DNA from: Chthoniobacterales bacterium
GTDB taxonomy: Bacteria; Verrucomicrobiota; Verrucomicrobiia; Chthoniobacterales; UBA10450
Assembly: GCA_013821455.1 (NCBI GenBank)
Contig: JACDGS010000032.1
Coordinates: forward strand, 1-50,468
Reading direction: 5' to 3'
DNA: 50,468 bases
Below the pieces are notes generated by a model. It was not told the origin of the DNA, ran no database searches, and saw only the letters and a program-made list of their open reading frames with translations. Position numbers and translations under genes: made by a program. Below are positions 29,000-37,730 of this stretch, one piece after another. How positions within the stretch are numbered: the first letter of the stretch is position 1; each line of letters starts with the position of its first letter.

Positions 29000-30636
29000 T
29001 AACCGATTTCGCGCGTGACTTCCTGCGGTTGCTTATCCTCGCGCAGAGCGAGGAATACAGGCTGGCGGAGTTTCCCGTCGCGGGTCCACTCGGCGAATTT
29101 TATCTGCGCGACGAAAACAGGATTTATCCAATGACATTTCCGCATCATCGCCGGTGTGATTCCCTGCACCCAATGGCCTCCTTGTTTCGAAGGCAGGTCT
29201 GCGAAGGGACACTTGTCGCGCGCTTCGGCGCGGAATTTCCCGCCTAACGACGCCAGCATTTTCGTGTCGAACCCTGTCCCAACTTTGCCCGCAAATAAGA
29301 GTCGGCCCTTTTCGTAATAGCCAACCAGGAGCGCACCAAAATGTTTTCGCGATCCCGCTGGCGGTGTGTATCCACCAATGACGAACTCCTGCTCATTCAC
29401 GCACTTTAGTTTGATCCACGCGCCACTCCGCCTCCCGGATTCGTAAACCGAATCGGCCAGCTTGCCGATGATGCCCTCGAGCCCGAGCCGCTTTACTTCT
29501 GTGAGCAGCTTTTGCGGATCATCACCCAATTGATCGGAGCGGCGAATGGGATCGGCCACCCCTTCGCAAAGCTGCCGCAGCGTCTCTTTGCGAATCGTTA
29601 GGGGCAGTCCCAGCAGATCCCGGCCGTTGAGCTGAAGCAAATCAAAAACGTAAAAGTAGAGCGGCGTTTTTTTTCCTTCCATCTCGCGCGCCTGCAGGAG
29701 TTGAAACGACGAACGGCCCTTGTCGTCGAGCGCCACCACTTCGCCATCGATCACCCAATCTTTTCCTGGCAGAACAACGAGTGCGTCGGCGACCTCGGTA
29801 AAGCGACTCGTTAGGTCATTTTCGTTACGCGAGATCAATCGCACTTTGCCGCTGCTCTTAACCGCGAGCGCTCGGACCCCGTCGAACTTCAACTCGTAGA
29901 TCCACCCGCGCTCGTTAGGCGGAGTTTCCCGCAAACGCGGCTTCATCGGATCGATGAAGCGCGCTTTGCCCGTCGGCAAGGTCGCGGGAAGTTTCGGCAC
30001 GGCGACTTCTCTCCTCTTCGCAACCGGCGGCTTTTTCTTTTCGTCGCCTCGATTCGATTGCCACTCCGCGTCGTGATCGCGCGCGATCTGTTTCATGCTC
30101 CGCACGGTTTTGACCGATTGGTCGTCGCGCTTTTTCGAGATTGGTTTGACGTCGGCATCGCTCTTTAAGAGCAGCCACTGATTCTTGCCGCCTACGTTGC
30201 GAGTGCGGATCAAGGCCCAATCGCCTTTCGCTTTTTCGCCTTCGAGAACCATGTGGATGCGACCTTGCGCGAACGCCTCGAGCGGCTTCTCGCCGTGAAC
30301 ATAATAATTGCCGCGATCCCAAACCATGACGGTACCGCCACCGTAGTTCCCCGCCGGAATCACTCCTTCGAAATCCTCGTAATCGATTGGATGATCTTCG
30401 ACCTCAACCGCGAGATGCTTTTCGCCCCGCTTCCAAGGCAGCCCTTTCGGCACTGCCCACGATTTCAAAACACCGTCCATTTCCAGCCGAAAATCGTAAT
30501 GCAGCCGGCTTGCATCGTGTTTCTGGATAACAAAACGCGACGCGCCCGCGACGCGCTTCGGCCGCGGCTTTTTTCCGCCACTTGGTTCCGCGGTCGCGGA
30601 AAAATTTCGTTTCTTTTTGTATTCCGTCAGGCCCAT
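28999..30636 (-). CDS. ligD: ATP-dependent DNA ligase LigD (phosphoesterase + ligase)
   Basis: A 545-residue end-joining ligase. The N-terminal 3'-phosphoesterase domain (about residues 25-150) shows FVIQKHDASRLHYDFRLE and the AGNYGGGTVMVWDRG segment. The ligase domain has the adenylation motif YELKFDGVRALA with its lysine near residue 245, a later EGIIGKLADSVYESGRRSGAWIK-type region, and an OB fold ending near FLALRED. There is no polymerase/primase domain, so any gap filling needs a separate protein. It works with Ku. The linker between the domains is Lys/Arg-rich. Adjacent genes moeA and the hypothetical lie on the same strand. Confidence 0.93.
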   Translation of the reverse strand: MGLTEYKKKRNFSATAEPSGGKKPRPKRVAGASRFVIQKHDASRLHYDFRLEMDGVLKSWAVPKGLPWKRGEKHLAVEVEDHPIDYEDFEGVIPAGNYGGGTVMVWDRGNYYVHGEKPLEAFAQGRIHMVLEGEKAKGDWALIRTRNVGGKNQWLLLKSDADVKPISKKRDDQSVKTVRSMKQIARDHDAEWQSNRGDEKKKPPVAKRREVAVPKLPATLPTGKARFIDPMKPRLRETPPNERGWIYELKFDGVRALAVKSSGKVRLISRNENDLTSRFTEVADALVVLPGKDWVIDGEVVALDDKGRSSFQLLQAREMEGKKTPLYFYVFDLLQLNGRDLLGLPLTIRKETLRQLCEGVADPIRRSDQLGDDPQKLLTEVKRLGLEGIIGKLADSVYESGRRSGAWIKLKCVNEQEFVIGGYTPPAGSRKHFGALLVGYYEKGRLLFAGKVGTGFDTKMLASLGGKFRAEARDKCPFADLPSKQGGHWVQGITPAMMRKCHWINPVFVAQIKFAEWTRDGKLRQPVFLALREDKQPQEVTREIG

Positions 30637-30689
30637 CTCGATTCTCCCTTCTCCAATAAAAACGACACTCCCGGGCTCGCACGCGCCGC

Positions 30690-31871
30690 CTAGGCGAAAA
30701 TCTCGACAATGACCGAAGCGCCCTTCGCCAACTCTTCGCCGGGTTCAACACTGAGGAGTGCATTAGCCTGGCTCAAACCGAAAAGCGCATGGGATTCCTG
30801 GCGGCCGGTCACCGTGAAAACGCCGGCGTGCAAACGCCCGCGGAGGTAATGCGGACGGTCGCCGCCGTTCGCGAGATCGCCCGCGAGTTGTGCCGTCGCC
30901 GTTCCCAGCCCGAGATTCTCCTCCGAGGCTCCCGCCATTTTGCGCAGCGCTGGCCTAACGAACCTAAGAAATGTGACGAAGGCCGACACAGGGTTTCCGG
31001 GCAGACCAAATATCGAACAACCTGGCGCGCGCCCAAAGAGAAACGGCTTGCCGGGTTTGATCGCAACCCGCCAGAGATCGATCTTCGCGCCGAGTGTGCC
31101 TAACGACGGCTTGACCAGATCGCGATCGCCCACGGATACGCCGCCGCTCACGATCAGGACATCACTTTGCAAACCGCGGCGGAGAATTTCCGTGAGCGGT
31201 TCCAGCCTGTCGGGCGCGTGCTCGACCATCGTGACCTCCCCGCCCGCGCTGAGGACGAGAGCCTGCAACATGATCGAATTACTCTCGAAGATCTGGCCTG
31301 GTAACGGCATGTCGCCGAGCCGCGCCAGTTCGTCGCCGGTCGCCACGATTGACACCCTGGGCCGGGCGCCAACTTCGATTTCTGCGATTCCTTGCGAGGC
31401 GAGCAACCCGAGAATCTGCGGGTTAATCTCGTCGCCGCGCGTTAAAATTTTTTGGCCACTGGCGAGATCGCAACCCTTGCGCCTAACGAATTCGCCTTCC
31501 GCTACAGCGCTGCGCACGACCACCGTTTCACCCTCGCGCGTCGCGTCTTCCTGCATCAGAACGGCATCCGCGCCCGAAGGCATCGGAGCGCCGGTGAAAA
31601 TGCGAATCGCCTCACCTGCTTTCATCGTTAGGCGAAGATCGAGTCCAGCCGACTGTTCCCCGACCACCCGCAGGCGCGCCTCCTCGCGACAGGACGCCGC
31701 GATTACGGCATAGCCATCCATCGCCGAGTTATCAAAAGGCGGCAGCGCGCGAAGCGCTCGCAGATCCCGCGCGGAAAATCGGCCTAACGAATCGATGAGC
31801 GGCGCACGCACGCCCGGCTTCGGGAAAATCTCGGCGAGGACCGCCGCCAGTGCTGCGGTCTCGCTGATCAT
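30690..31871 (-). CDS. moeA: Molybdopterin molybdotransferase
   Basis: MoeA inserts molybdate into adenylylated molybdopterin to form the molybdenum cofactor. The 393-residue protein has PPFDNSAMDGYA near residue 45, IFTGAPMPSGADAVLMQED near 90, VSIVATGDEL near 180, VSGGVSVGDRD near 245 and FGLPGNPVSAFVTF near 305, all standard. The start overlaps the stop of the upstream lipoprotein gene by 4 bases (ATGA), so the two are coupled. No molybdoenzyme gene is in the window. Confidence 0.95.
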   Translation of the reverse strand: MISETAALAAVLAEIFPKPGVRAPLIDSLGRFSARDLRALRALPPFDNSAMDGYAVIAASCREEARLRVVGEQSAGLDLRLTMKAGEAIRIFTGAPMPSGADAVLMQEDATREGETVVVRSAVAEGEFVRRKGCDLASGQKILTRGDEINPQILGLLASQGIAEIEVGARPRVSIVATGDELARLGDMPLPGQIFESNSIMLQALVLSAGGEVTMVEHAPDRLEPLTEILRRGLQSDVLIVSGGVSVGDRDLVKPSLGTLGAKIDLWRVAIKPGKPFLFGRAPGCSIFGLPGNPVSAFVTFLRFVRPALRKMAGASEENLGLGTATAQLAGDLANGGDRPHYLRGRLHAGVFTVTGRQESHALFGLSQANALLSVEPGEELAKGASVIVEIFA

Positions 31872-32206
31872 CGGTTCACCTGATCGCCGGTCATCGGCGT
31901 TCCGTCGATGATGTCCGCGGCCACAAACGGCCGTTTTTGTTCGGAGGTTGTTTTGAGGTGTGCGACTCCGCCCGCGCCGTTGTCAGAGGTCAGCACCAGC
32001 CCCGGCTCGGGAAGATAAAGATTGGAGCCGAGATCGATGAGGACGAAGCGCTTTTCCTGGTTCACGAGCGCGACCTGTCCGATGTGGACATGAGTGGGCG
32101 CGCTCGCCTTCTTTTTTGGCGACGCACATCCGGAGAAAGGGAAAAGAAAAGCCGCCACGCCGAAAGTCGTTAGGCAAAAAATCGGCGAGAGCAGAGCACA
32201 GCGCAT
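31868..32206 (-). CDS. Small lipoprotein, hypothetical
   Basis: A predicted lipoprotein of 112 residues. The ATG at 32206 starts the signal MRCALLSPIFCL with a lipobox ending FSGC, followed by a Lys-rich linker (SPKKKASAPT). The mature part contains a short beta-rich domain (HIGQVALVNQEKRFVLIDLG and LPEPGLVLTS), a pattern seen in small OB-like envelope proteins. An in-frame start at 32233 adds 9 residues. It overlaps moeA by 4 bases. Confidence 0.6.
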   Translation of the reverse strand: MRCALLSPIFCLTTFGVAAFLFPFSGCASPKKKASAPTHVHIGQVALVNQEKRFVLIDLGSNLYLPEPGLVLTSDNGAGGVAHLKTTSEQKRPFVAADIIDGTPMTGDQVNR

Positions 32207-32272
32207 GGTCGGAGCCAACAGGTTGACGAGCATGGGGTGATCCCACTATTCTCGCAACTTCGACGCGAACCG

Positions 32273-32363
32273 GGTGAGGTGGCTGAGTGGTCGAAAGCAG
32301 CGCTTTGCTAAAGCGCCGTACTCCAAAAGGGTACCGAGGGTTCGAATCCCTCCCTCACCGCCA
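32273..32363 (+). tRNA. tRNA-Ser (anticodon GCT), CCA encoded
   Basis: Acceptor GGTGAGG (32273-32279) pairs with CCTCACC (32353-32359), with discriminator G and an encoded CCA at 32361-32363. The anticodon stem GCGCT/AGCGC encloses TTGCTAA with anticodon GCT. A long variable arm is present (CCGTACTCCAAAAGGGTACC). A TCGTTAGGC word follows 8 bases downstream. Confidence 0.95.
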
Positions 32364-32392
32364 GCGTGATTCGTTAGGCGGGGGTGCGAAAT

Positions 32393-33073
32393 TCAGACCT
32401 CGATGGTCTCGCCGATCGCGGGCAGGAGCAATTCAAGTCCGGCTGCAGCCGCAGTTTTCTTCGCCAGCTCGTGATCGATCTCAATCGGCGGGAAGGTGTC
32501 GTAATGGACGCCAACGAATTTAGGCGCGCCGGCAAATTCCGCGGCGCGCACAGCATCGTCGATGCCCATCGTGAAATGATCGCCAATGGGTAAAACGGCG
32601 AAGCGCAATTTCGCCCATTCGCGGATGAGCTTCATGTCGTAGGTCAACGCCGTGTCGCCGGAATAATAGAAGTTCCCGTCTTTCGTCTCGACGAGGAAGC
32701 CGACTGGATTTCCGCCATAACTCTCGTCAGACATCGAGCTGCTGTGAATCGCCGCGGTCAGTTTTACTCGACCGAACTCGCTCCGAAACGAGCCGCCCGG
32801 ATTCAAACTCACGACGTTCTCGATTCCTCGTTCTTCCAACCACGAGCCGACTTCATACGCTGCGATCACCATTGCTTTCGTTTGCTGTGCGATCGCGACG
32901 GCATCGGCCATATGATCGTTATGCCCGTGCGAAATGAAGATAAAATCCGCATCGATTTTTTCCGGATCAATCTCCCGTGCGAGTGGGTTGGGCGTGATGA
33001 AGGGATCGAAGAGAAGTGCCTGCTCATTCGCCTCCACGGCGAAACAGGCGTGACCGTAGTACGTAAATTTCAT
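32393..33073 (-). CDS. UPF0173 metal-dependent hydrolase
   Basis: A 226-residue metallo-beta-lactamase-fold hydrolase of the UPF0173 (YtkL) family. MKFTYYGHACFAVE opens the fold, and the metal-binding motif HGHNDHM lies near residue 49. Further ligands are in AIHSSS, SGDTALTYD and the late GVHYDTFP. The length is standard. The physiological substrate is not known. It lies 18 bases downstream of the NYN-domain gene and is probably co-transcribed with it. Confidence 0.9.
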   Translation of the reverse strand: MKFTYYGHACFAVEANEQALLFDPFITPNPLAREIDPEKIDADFIFISHGHNDHMADAVAIAQQTKAMVIAAYEVGSWLEERGIENVVSLNPGGSFRSEFGRVKLTAAIHSSSMSDESYGGNPVGFLVETKDGNFYYSGDTALTYDMKLIREWAKLRFAVLPIGDHFTMGIDDAVRAAEFAGAPKFVGVHYDTFPPIEIDHELAKKTAAAAGLELLLPAIGETIEV

Positions 33074-33091
33074 TCCTGTTTTGCCCCACGC

Positions 33092-33913
33092 TCAATCGAG
33101 CGCGTGCACGATGTAAGTGCCAACTTGTTTGTCGCGTTCCAGTTTCAAGAGCCCTCGCTCCTGTGCTTCGAGGAGCAGATCGTTGAAGGCTTTGAAGCCA
33201 TGCGCGCGTTCGTTGAAGCCAGGCCATTGGCGCTTCATGGCCTGCTTGATCAACGAGCCGCGGATTTCATATTCGGCGCCTCGTTCCGCGCGCAGGGCGT
33301 CGAGCGTTTTCGCAAGCAACTCCAGTGCTTCGCCAGCGGAAGGCGCGGGTGGGATTTTGCGCGGCGCTTCCTTTTGCGCCGCGGTGGACTCGTTAGGCGT
33401 GGGCGCGCGCCGGCCGCGCTCTTTCCGGGCCGATTCGACCCGGACGAGATCGTCGTAATAAATAAATTCGTCGCAGTTGCTGATGAACAAATCTGAGGTG
33501 GATTGCTTCACGCCGACGCCGATAACGGTCTTGTCGTTCTCTCGCAGCTTGCTCACCAGTGGCGAAAAATCCGAGTCGCCGCTGATGATGACGAAGCTAT
33601 CAACGTGGCTCTTGGTGTAACAAAGATCGAGCGCGTCCACGACCATGCGAATGTCCGCTGAATTTTTTCCGGATTGCCGCACATGTGGGATCTCGATCAA
33701 CTCGAAGGCTGCTTCGTGCAGCCCGCGCTTAAAAGTCTTGTAACGTTCGAAATCGCAGTAGGCCTTCTTCACCACGATGTGACCTTTGAGCAACAGCCGC
33801 TCCAAAAGCTTGCGGACGTCGAACGGCGGAAAGCCCGCTTCATGCGCCCCGAGAGCAATGTTCTCGAGATCGAGAAACACCGCCATCGTGGCGTCCGAAT
33901 CAGAGGCGCTCAT
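33092..33913 (-). CDS. NYN domain RNase with C-terminal OST-HTH/LOTUS-like domain
   Basis: A 273-residue protein. The N-terminal NYN (PIN-like) nuclease domain shows VFLDLENIA near residue 12, NSADIRMVVDALD near 90 and ISGDSDFSPLV near 112, which supply the clustered Asp residues that bind metal. After a Lys/Arg/Pro-rich linker (residues 165-190) comes a winged-helix region like OST-HTH/LOTUS (GSLIKQAMKRQWPGFNER), which binds RNA in related LabA-like proteins. An RNA-processing role is likely. The preceding thiolase gene ends 15 bases away. Confidence 0.85.
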   Translation of the reverse strand: MSASDSDATMAVFLDLENIALGAHEAGFPPFDVRKLLERLLLKGHIVVKKAYCDFERYKTFKRGLHEAAFELIEIPHVRQSGKNSADIRMVVDALDLCYTKSHVDSFVIISGDSDFSPLVSKLRENDKTVIGVGVKQSTSDLFISNCDEFIYYDDLVRVESARKERGRRAPTPNESTAAQKEAPRKIPPAPSAGEALELLAKTLDALRAERGAEYEIRGSLIKQAMKRQWPGFNERAHGFKAFNDLLLEAQERGLLKLERDKQVGTYIVHALD

Positions 33914-33928
33914 ACAGCAACCGCGGCT

Positions 33929-35161
33929 TCAGGTTCCCCAGATCATGGCGACGCTTGTCGTTAGGCTGCCGCCCATGTTGAAGGTGAGGAATTTTTTTGC
34001 GCCTTCGATTTGGCGCGCTCCGGCTTGCCCGGTGAGTTGCTGGTAAGCGTCAACGACCTGACGCACGCCGGTCGCGCCCACGGGATGGCCGTCGCCAATC
34101 AGGCCGCCACCGGTGTTTACCGGAATCTCGAAATCGATTTTGCCGCTGACGTGTTCGCCGCGCACCTGCGGAAGCGCGGTGGCGCCGCTCTTGGCCAGCT
34201 CCGCGCCTTTGCCCGGCTCGGCGAGACCGAGGATTTCGTAGGCAACAATTTCAGTGATGGAAAAGCAGTCGTGCACTTCGGCGCCGTGCATGTCGCGCGG
34301 TTTCAGGTTCGCCATGCCGAAGGCTTTCTCCGCGGCTTTGCGCGCCGTCGTGAAAACAGGCGCGTCTTTTTTTTCCAACGCCAGGTAGTCGGTCGTGTGC
34401 CCGAAGCCTAACAATTGCGGCAGCTTCGATTTGTCGATGCCATGTTTGTCGAGGTATTTGCCTGAGACGAGCACGACCGCAGCCGCGCCATCAGTGATCT
34501 GAGAACAATCGGAGACGCGCAACGGCGGCGCGACGCTTGGATTTTTCTCCGAGACTTGTGAGGCGTCGCTGTAGGTGAGATCGGCGCCGCGCATTTGCGC
34601 CAGCGGGTTCAGACGCGCGTGCGCGTAATTCTTGTAGGCAACCGCGGCCAGGTCGTCGGGCGAAGCGCCGTATCTGTCGATGTAAATCTCGGCGATTTTT
34701 CCGAACAATTTCGGGAACATGAAATCGCCATACTCGGGCCTTTCCACATCGAAATCAGCGGCCGCGCCGAGGACATCGGAGCCGTCCTTGGACGACATCG
34801 TCTTCTGCTGCTCCGCGCCCACGACGAGGACCGCGTCGTGAAATCCGCCCATGATCCACTGTGCGCCTAACAATACCGAAAGCGCGCCGGAAGCGCAGGC
34901 CGCTTCCGTGTGCATCGTCGGGATGCCGTGCAACTTTTCGTCGATTTCGGGAATGAAGGCGCCGAGATGCAACTGCTTCGTGAACTGGCCTCCATTGAAA
35001 TTTCCCACCGCAGCGGCCTCGATTTCTGCCGGATCAATTTTTGCATCGGCCAACGCAGCGCGCCCGGCATCCTTGATCAAATCGCGCAGGGCTTTGCCCT
35101 CCTTGCGGAGGTTGCGCTTAAAGTCGGTTCGGCCCGCGCCGAGGATGTAAACAGGTTCCAT
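33929..35161 (-). CDS. Thiolase (SCP-x-like acetyl-CoA acyltransferase)
   Basis: A 410-residue thiolase-fold enzyme. The acylated cysteine is in EAACASGALSV near residue 90, a catalytic His lies in EVHDCFSITE near 300, and a GDGHPVGATGVRQ segment near residue 360 carries the C-terminal GHPxGATG signature. The overall style resembles SCP-2/SCP-x-type thiolases rather than the FadA/PhaA group at the right end of the window. The reaction is probably CoA-dependent cleavage or condensation of a 3-oxoacyl-CoA; the substrate is unknown. This is the last gene that belongs clearly to the backbone. Confidence 0.85.
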   Translation of the reverse strand: MEPVYILGAGRTDFKRNLRKEGKALRDLIKDAGRAALADAKIDPAEIEAAAVGNFNGGQFTKQLHLGAFIPEIDEKLHGIPTMHTEAACASGALSVLLGAQWIMGGFHDAVLVVGAEQQKTMSSKDGSDVLGAAADFDVERPEYGDFMFPKLFGKIAEIYIDRYGASPDDLAAVAYKNYAHARLNPLAQMRGADLTYSDASQVSEKNPSVAPPLRVSDCSQITDGAAAVVLVSGKYLDKHGIDKSKLPQLLGFGHTTDYLALEKKDAPVFTTARKAAEKAFGMANLKPRDMHGAEVHDCFSITEIVAYEILGLAEPGKGAELAKSGATALPQVRGEHVSGKIDFEIPVNTGGGLIGDGHPVGATGVRQVVDAYQQLTGQAGARQIEGAKKFLTFNMGGSLTTSVAMIWGT

Positions 35162-35308
35162 AATCTCTTATCCAGTTGATCTCATCTTTGCCCTGTGCAT
35201 TTCGAAGTTCCGCTCGTCGTGCGGGCAAAGTGCGGGCCAACAACTATTCAATCGGGGAAGGCCCATCGCAAGTCCGCGAACGCAGTCAGGGGATGCCACG
35301 GAGCGGAT

Positions 35309-35434
35309 CAAGCCGGCGCTGCTTTGCGCCCCGATCGTGAGGCGGAGCGTCCACTCCGGCAAATCCCACGCGGGAAAGACGGCGGAAGCCATTTCGACGA
35401 TGCCACCCGCGGCGATGACATACGCCACTGCCAC
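35309..35434 (-). pseudogene. Possible remnant of a membrane-anchored sensor/cyclase-type protein
   Basis: The reverse frame encodes VAYVIAAGGIVEMASAVF, then PAWDLPEWTLRLTI. This is the pattern of the first transmembrane segment in large TolB/TPR-type adenylate-cyclase or kinase-like proteins common in soil bacteria. The similarity stops after about 42 residues and no downstream domain follows. The rest of the gap from 35162 to 35541 shows no gene. It sits exactly at the change between backbone and the catabolic operon. The assignment is from memory of the motif and is weak. Confidence 0.3.
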
Positions 35435-35541
35435 GATGAACGATCGACCTTCGCCCCAAAATGCTTTTGTAGGATGGGGATTCTGGCGTTGAAATGGAGA
35501 ACTGATTGAGAGACACTAAGCCTTTTAACGGAGCCCCAACA

Positions 35542-37020
35542 ATGACACAGCCACAACCCTACGTCCCCACCGCACGCGAGCAGAAGTTTCTCGAGAGCGT
35601 CGAAGATGCCCGCTATGAGCGGGAAATTATCAGTGGGCTCGCCCCCTTCTTCCACGAGAAGGCGCCGGCGGACATGCTCAACTTCTACTCCAAGGACGAG
35701 GTGACACGCCTGCAAGCGCTCAAGGGCACCGATCGTGACGTTGAAGCCCGGATGCCCGTGAAGATCACGCGCCATTACTACGAGCTGGCCAGGACCAGCG
35801 CCGCGATCCAGCGCATCGTCAAGGCCGACCCCGCCGAGACGATGGATCTGGCGGGCTCGGAGGATCCCGGAAACCAGATGGACTACAGCCCCGTCGAGGG
35901 CCTGCTGCACAAGTACGAGATGGGACTCATGTATGTCGTGTCGACCTGCTCGGCACATTGCCGCTTCTGCTATCGCGAAGAATTGATCGCCCGCAAGCAG
36001 ATCAAGCGACAGGACGGCACCATCGCGAAGAAGGGTCTCGCGTTGATCCCCGAGATCATCCCCTACATCAAGCAGCACAACGCGGCCGTGGCGAAGAACG
36101 GCGGCGTGCACCCCGAAACCGGACGCGAGAAGCTGCGCGAGATCCTGCTTTCGGGCGGCGACGCGATGGTGCTGGGCAATGCAAAGATCGCGGCCTGGCT
36201 CGGCGCGCTGGCCGAAGCCGGCGTCGAGTCGATCCGCATCGGCACCAAGGATATGGCGTTTTATCCCCAGCGCTTCGACCGCACCTTCCTGTCGATGCTC
36301 GATCGGTTCCACGAGACCTACCCGCAGGTCGGCCTGCACATGATGCTGCACTTCGAGCACCCAGACGAGTTCCTCGCCAAGGATGCGGAAGGAAACTACG
36401 TCGAGGACGCGCAGGGCTTGAAGCAATGGGTCCCCGCGACGGGCGAGGGGATGCGAGGCCTGGCCTCGCGCGGCTGGCTCTCCGTGGAGAACCAGGCGCC
36501 GATCATGAAGGGCATCAACGATGACCCGGACGCCCTCCGCATTCTGCAGCGCGAGTTCAAGCGCGCCGGCGGCGAGAACCATTACTTCTTCTGCGGGCGC
36601 GATATCGTCGCCTACAAGGCCTTCAACGTTCCGATCGAGACCGCGTGGAATATTCTCAACGAATCGCAAAAGGGGCTGTCGGGCGTCGAGGCGCACGCGC
36701 GCCTTTCCATCACTCATTACAAGGGCAAGACCGAAGTTGCGGCGGTCACCAACGAGGCGATACCGGGACTCGCGGGCAGCGAGAATGGCGTCTTGATCTT
36801 CAAAATTCTTCGGAACGCCGGCAGCGCTCCCGACCGCGGCAAGGTCTGCATCGTCGGCCGGAACCCGGAGGCGCTCTGGTTCGATGACTACGAGGACCGC
36901 GTGCTGTTCGACGAGGCTGGCTTGTATCACTATGCGCGTGTGTCGAAATCCGGACAGGCGCCGGGTCGCGCCACTCTTCAACACGGTTCGCCCGCTCTCG
37001 CGCCCGCGGCTGCGTACTGA
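35542..37020 (+). CDS. KamA family radical SAM aminomutase
   Basis: A 492-residue lysine-2,3-aminomutase-type enzyme using SAM, a 4Fe-4S cluster and PLP to move an alpha-amino group to the beta carbon. The cluster motif is CSAHCRFC near residue 138, followed by LSGGDAMVL. A THYKGKTEV segment near residue 395 occupies the place of the PLP-lysine loop; the glycine-rich PGGGGK of clostridial KamA is absent, and the C-terminal zinc cysteines are not evident. The substrate may therefore be lysine or another amino acid. The ATG at 35542 is chosen over an earlier in-frame codon. The next gene overlaps its stop (TGATG). Confidence 0.8.
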   Translation: MTQPQPYVPTAREQKFLESVEDARYEREIISGLAPFFHEKAPADMLNFYSKDEVTRLQALKGTDRDVEARMPVKITRHYYELARTSAAIQRIVKADPAETMDLAGSEDPGNQMDYSPVEGLLHKYEMGLMYVVSTCSAHCRFCYREELIARKQIKRQDGTIAKKGLALIPEIIPYIKQHNAAVAKNGGVHPETGREKLREILLSGGDAMVLGNAKIAAWLGALAEAGVESIRIGTKDMAFYPQRFDRTFLSMLDRFHETYPQVGLHMMLHFEHPDEFLAKDAEGNYVEDAQGLKQWVPATGEGMRGLASRGWLSVENQAPIMKGINDDPDALRILQREFKRAGGENHYFFCGRDIVAYKAFNVPIETAWNILNESQKGLSGVEAHARLSITHYKGKTEVAAVTNEAIPGLAGSENGVLIFKILRNAGSAPDRGKVCIVGRNPEALWFDDYEDRVLFDEAGLYHYARVSKSGQAPGRATLQHGSPALAPAAAY

Positions 37021-37730
37021 TGATCGACAAGCGGGTCGCGAGCGCGGCCGAGGCTGTCTCGGACATTTTCGACGGCGCCACCATTATGATCGGCGGTTTC
37101 GGCGAAGCGGGCAGTCCAGTCGAGCTCATCCACGCGCTGATCGACCAGGGCGCCACGAATCTGACGACGATCAGCAACAACACCGGCAGCGGCCAGGTCG
37201 GCCTCGCGGCGCTGCTCAAAGCGGGCCGCGTTTCCAAGGTCGTCTGTTCGTTTCCGCGCACCGCCAACTCGACCGTCTTCCCCGAGCTCTACCGAAGCGG
37301 GCGCACGAAATTGGAATTGGTTCCCCAGGGAACGCTCGCGGAGCGCATCCGCGCCGGCGGAGCTGGAATCCCGGCGTTCTACACGCCGTCCGCGGTGGGA
37401 ACGCCGCTGGCGGAAGGCAAGGAATGCCGGGAATTCGGCGACAGAAAGTATCTGCTTGAGCACGGCATCCGCGCGGACTTCTCGCTCATTAAGGGGCGGG
37501 TCGCCGACACCCACGGCAACATCCTCTACAACAAGACGGCGCGAAACTTCGCCCCGCTGATGGCGATGGCGGCCGAGGTCACGATCGTCCAGGTCGCCGA
37601 GATCGTCGAGCCGGGCAAACTGGACCCCGAGTCGATCGTCACGCCCGGCATCTTCGTCGATCGCGTCGTAGCCATCGCCAACCCGGCCCACGAATCGGAA
37701 CTCGTCGAGGCAGGAGCGTCGTACCCATGA
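37020..37730 (+). CDS. 3-oxoacid CoA-transferase subunit A
   Basis: The alpha subunit of a family I CoA-transferase (AtoD/ScoA/PcaI type), 236 residues. GATIMIGGFGEAGSPVELI is the N-terminal signature; FPRTANSTVF, LELVPQGTLAERIRAGGAG and FYTPSAVGT are typical. It moves CoA from a donor such as succinyl- or acetyl-CoA to a 3-oxo acid. The gene overlaps kamA upstream (TGATG) and subunit B downstream by 4 bases, so the three are one translationally coupled unit. The operon suggests a 3-oxo acid derived from an amino acid. Confidence 0.9.
   Translation: MIDKRVASAAEAVSDIFDGATIMIGGFGEAGSPVELIHALIDQGATNLTTISNNTGSGQVGLAALLKAGRVSKVVCSFPRTANSTVFPELYRSGRTKLELVPQGTLAERIRAGGAGIPAFYTPSAVGTPLAEGKECREFGDRKYLLEHGIRADFSLIKGRVADTHGNILYNKTARNFAPLMAMAAEVTIVQVAEIVEPGKLDPESIVTPGIFVDRVVAIANPAHESELVEAGASYP

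Noticed and set aside
35308-36984. Long minus-strand open frame (558 codons) opposite the KamA gene
   Set aside because: It is Arg/Val/Asp/Leu-rich without motifs and mirrors a clear radical SAM gene on the plus strand; long antisense frames are common in high-GC genes.
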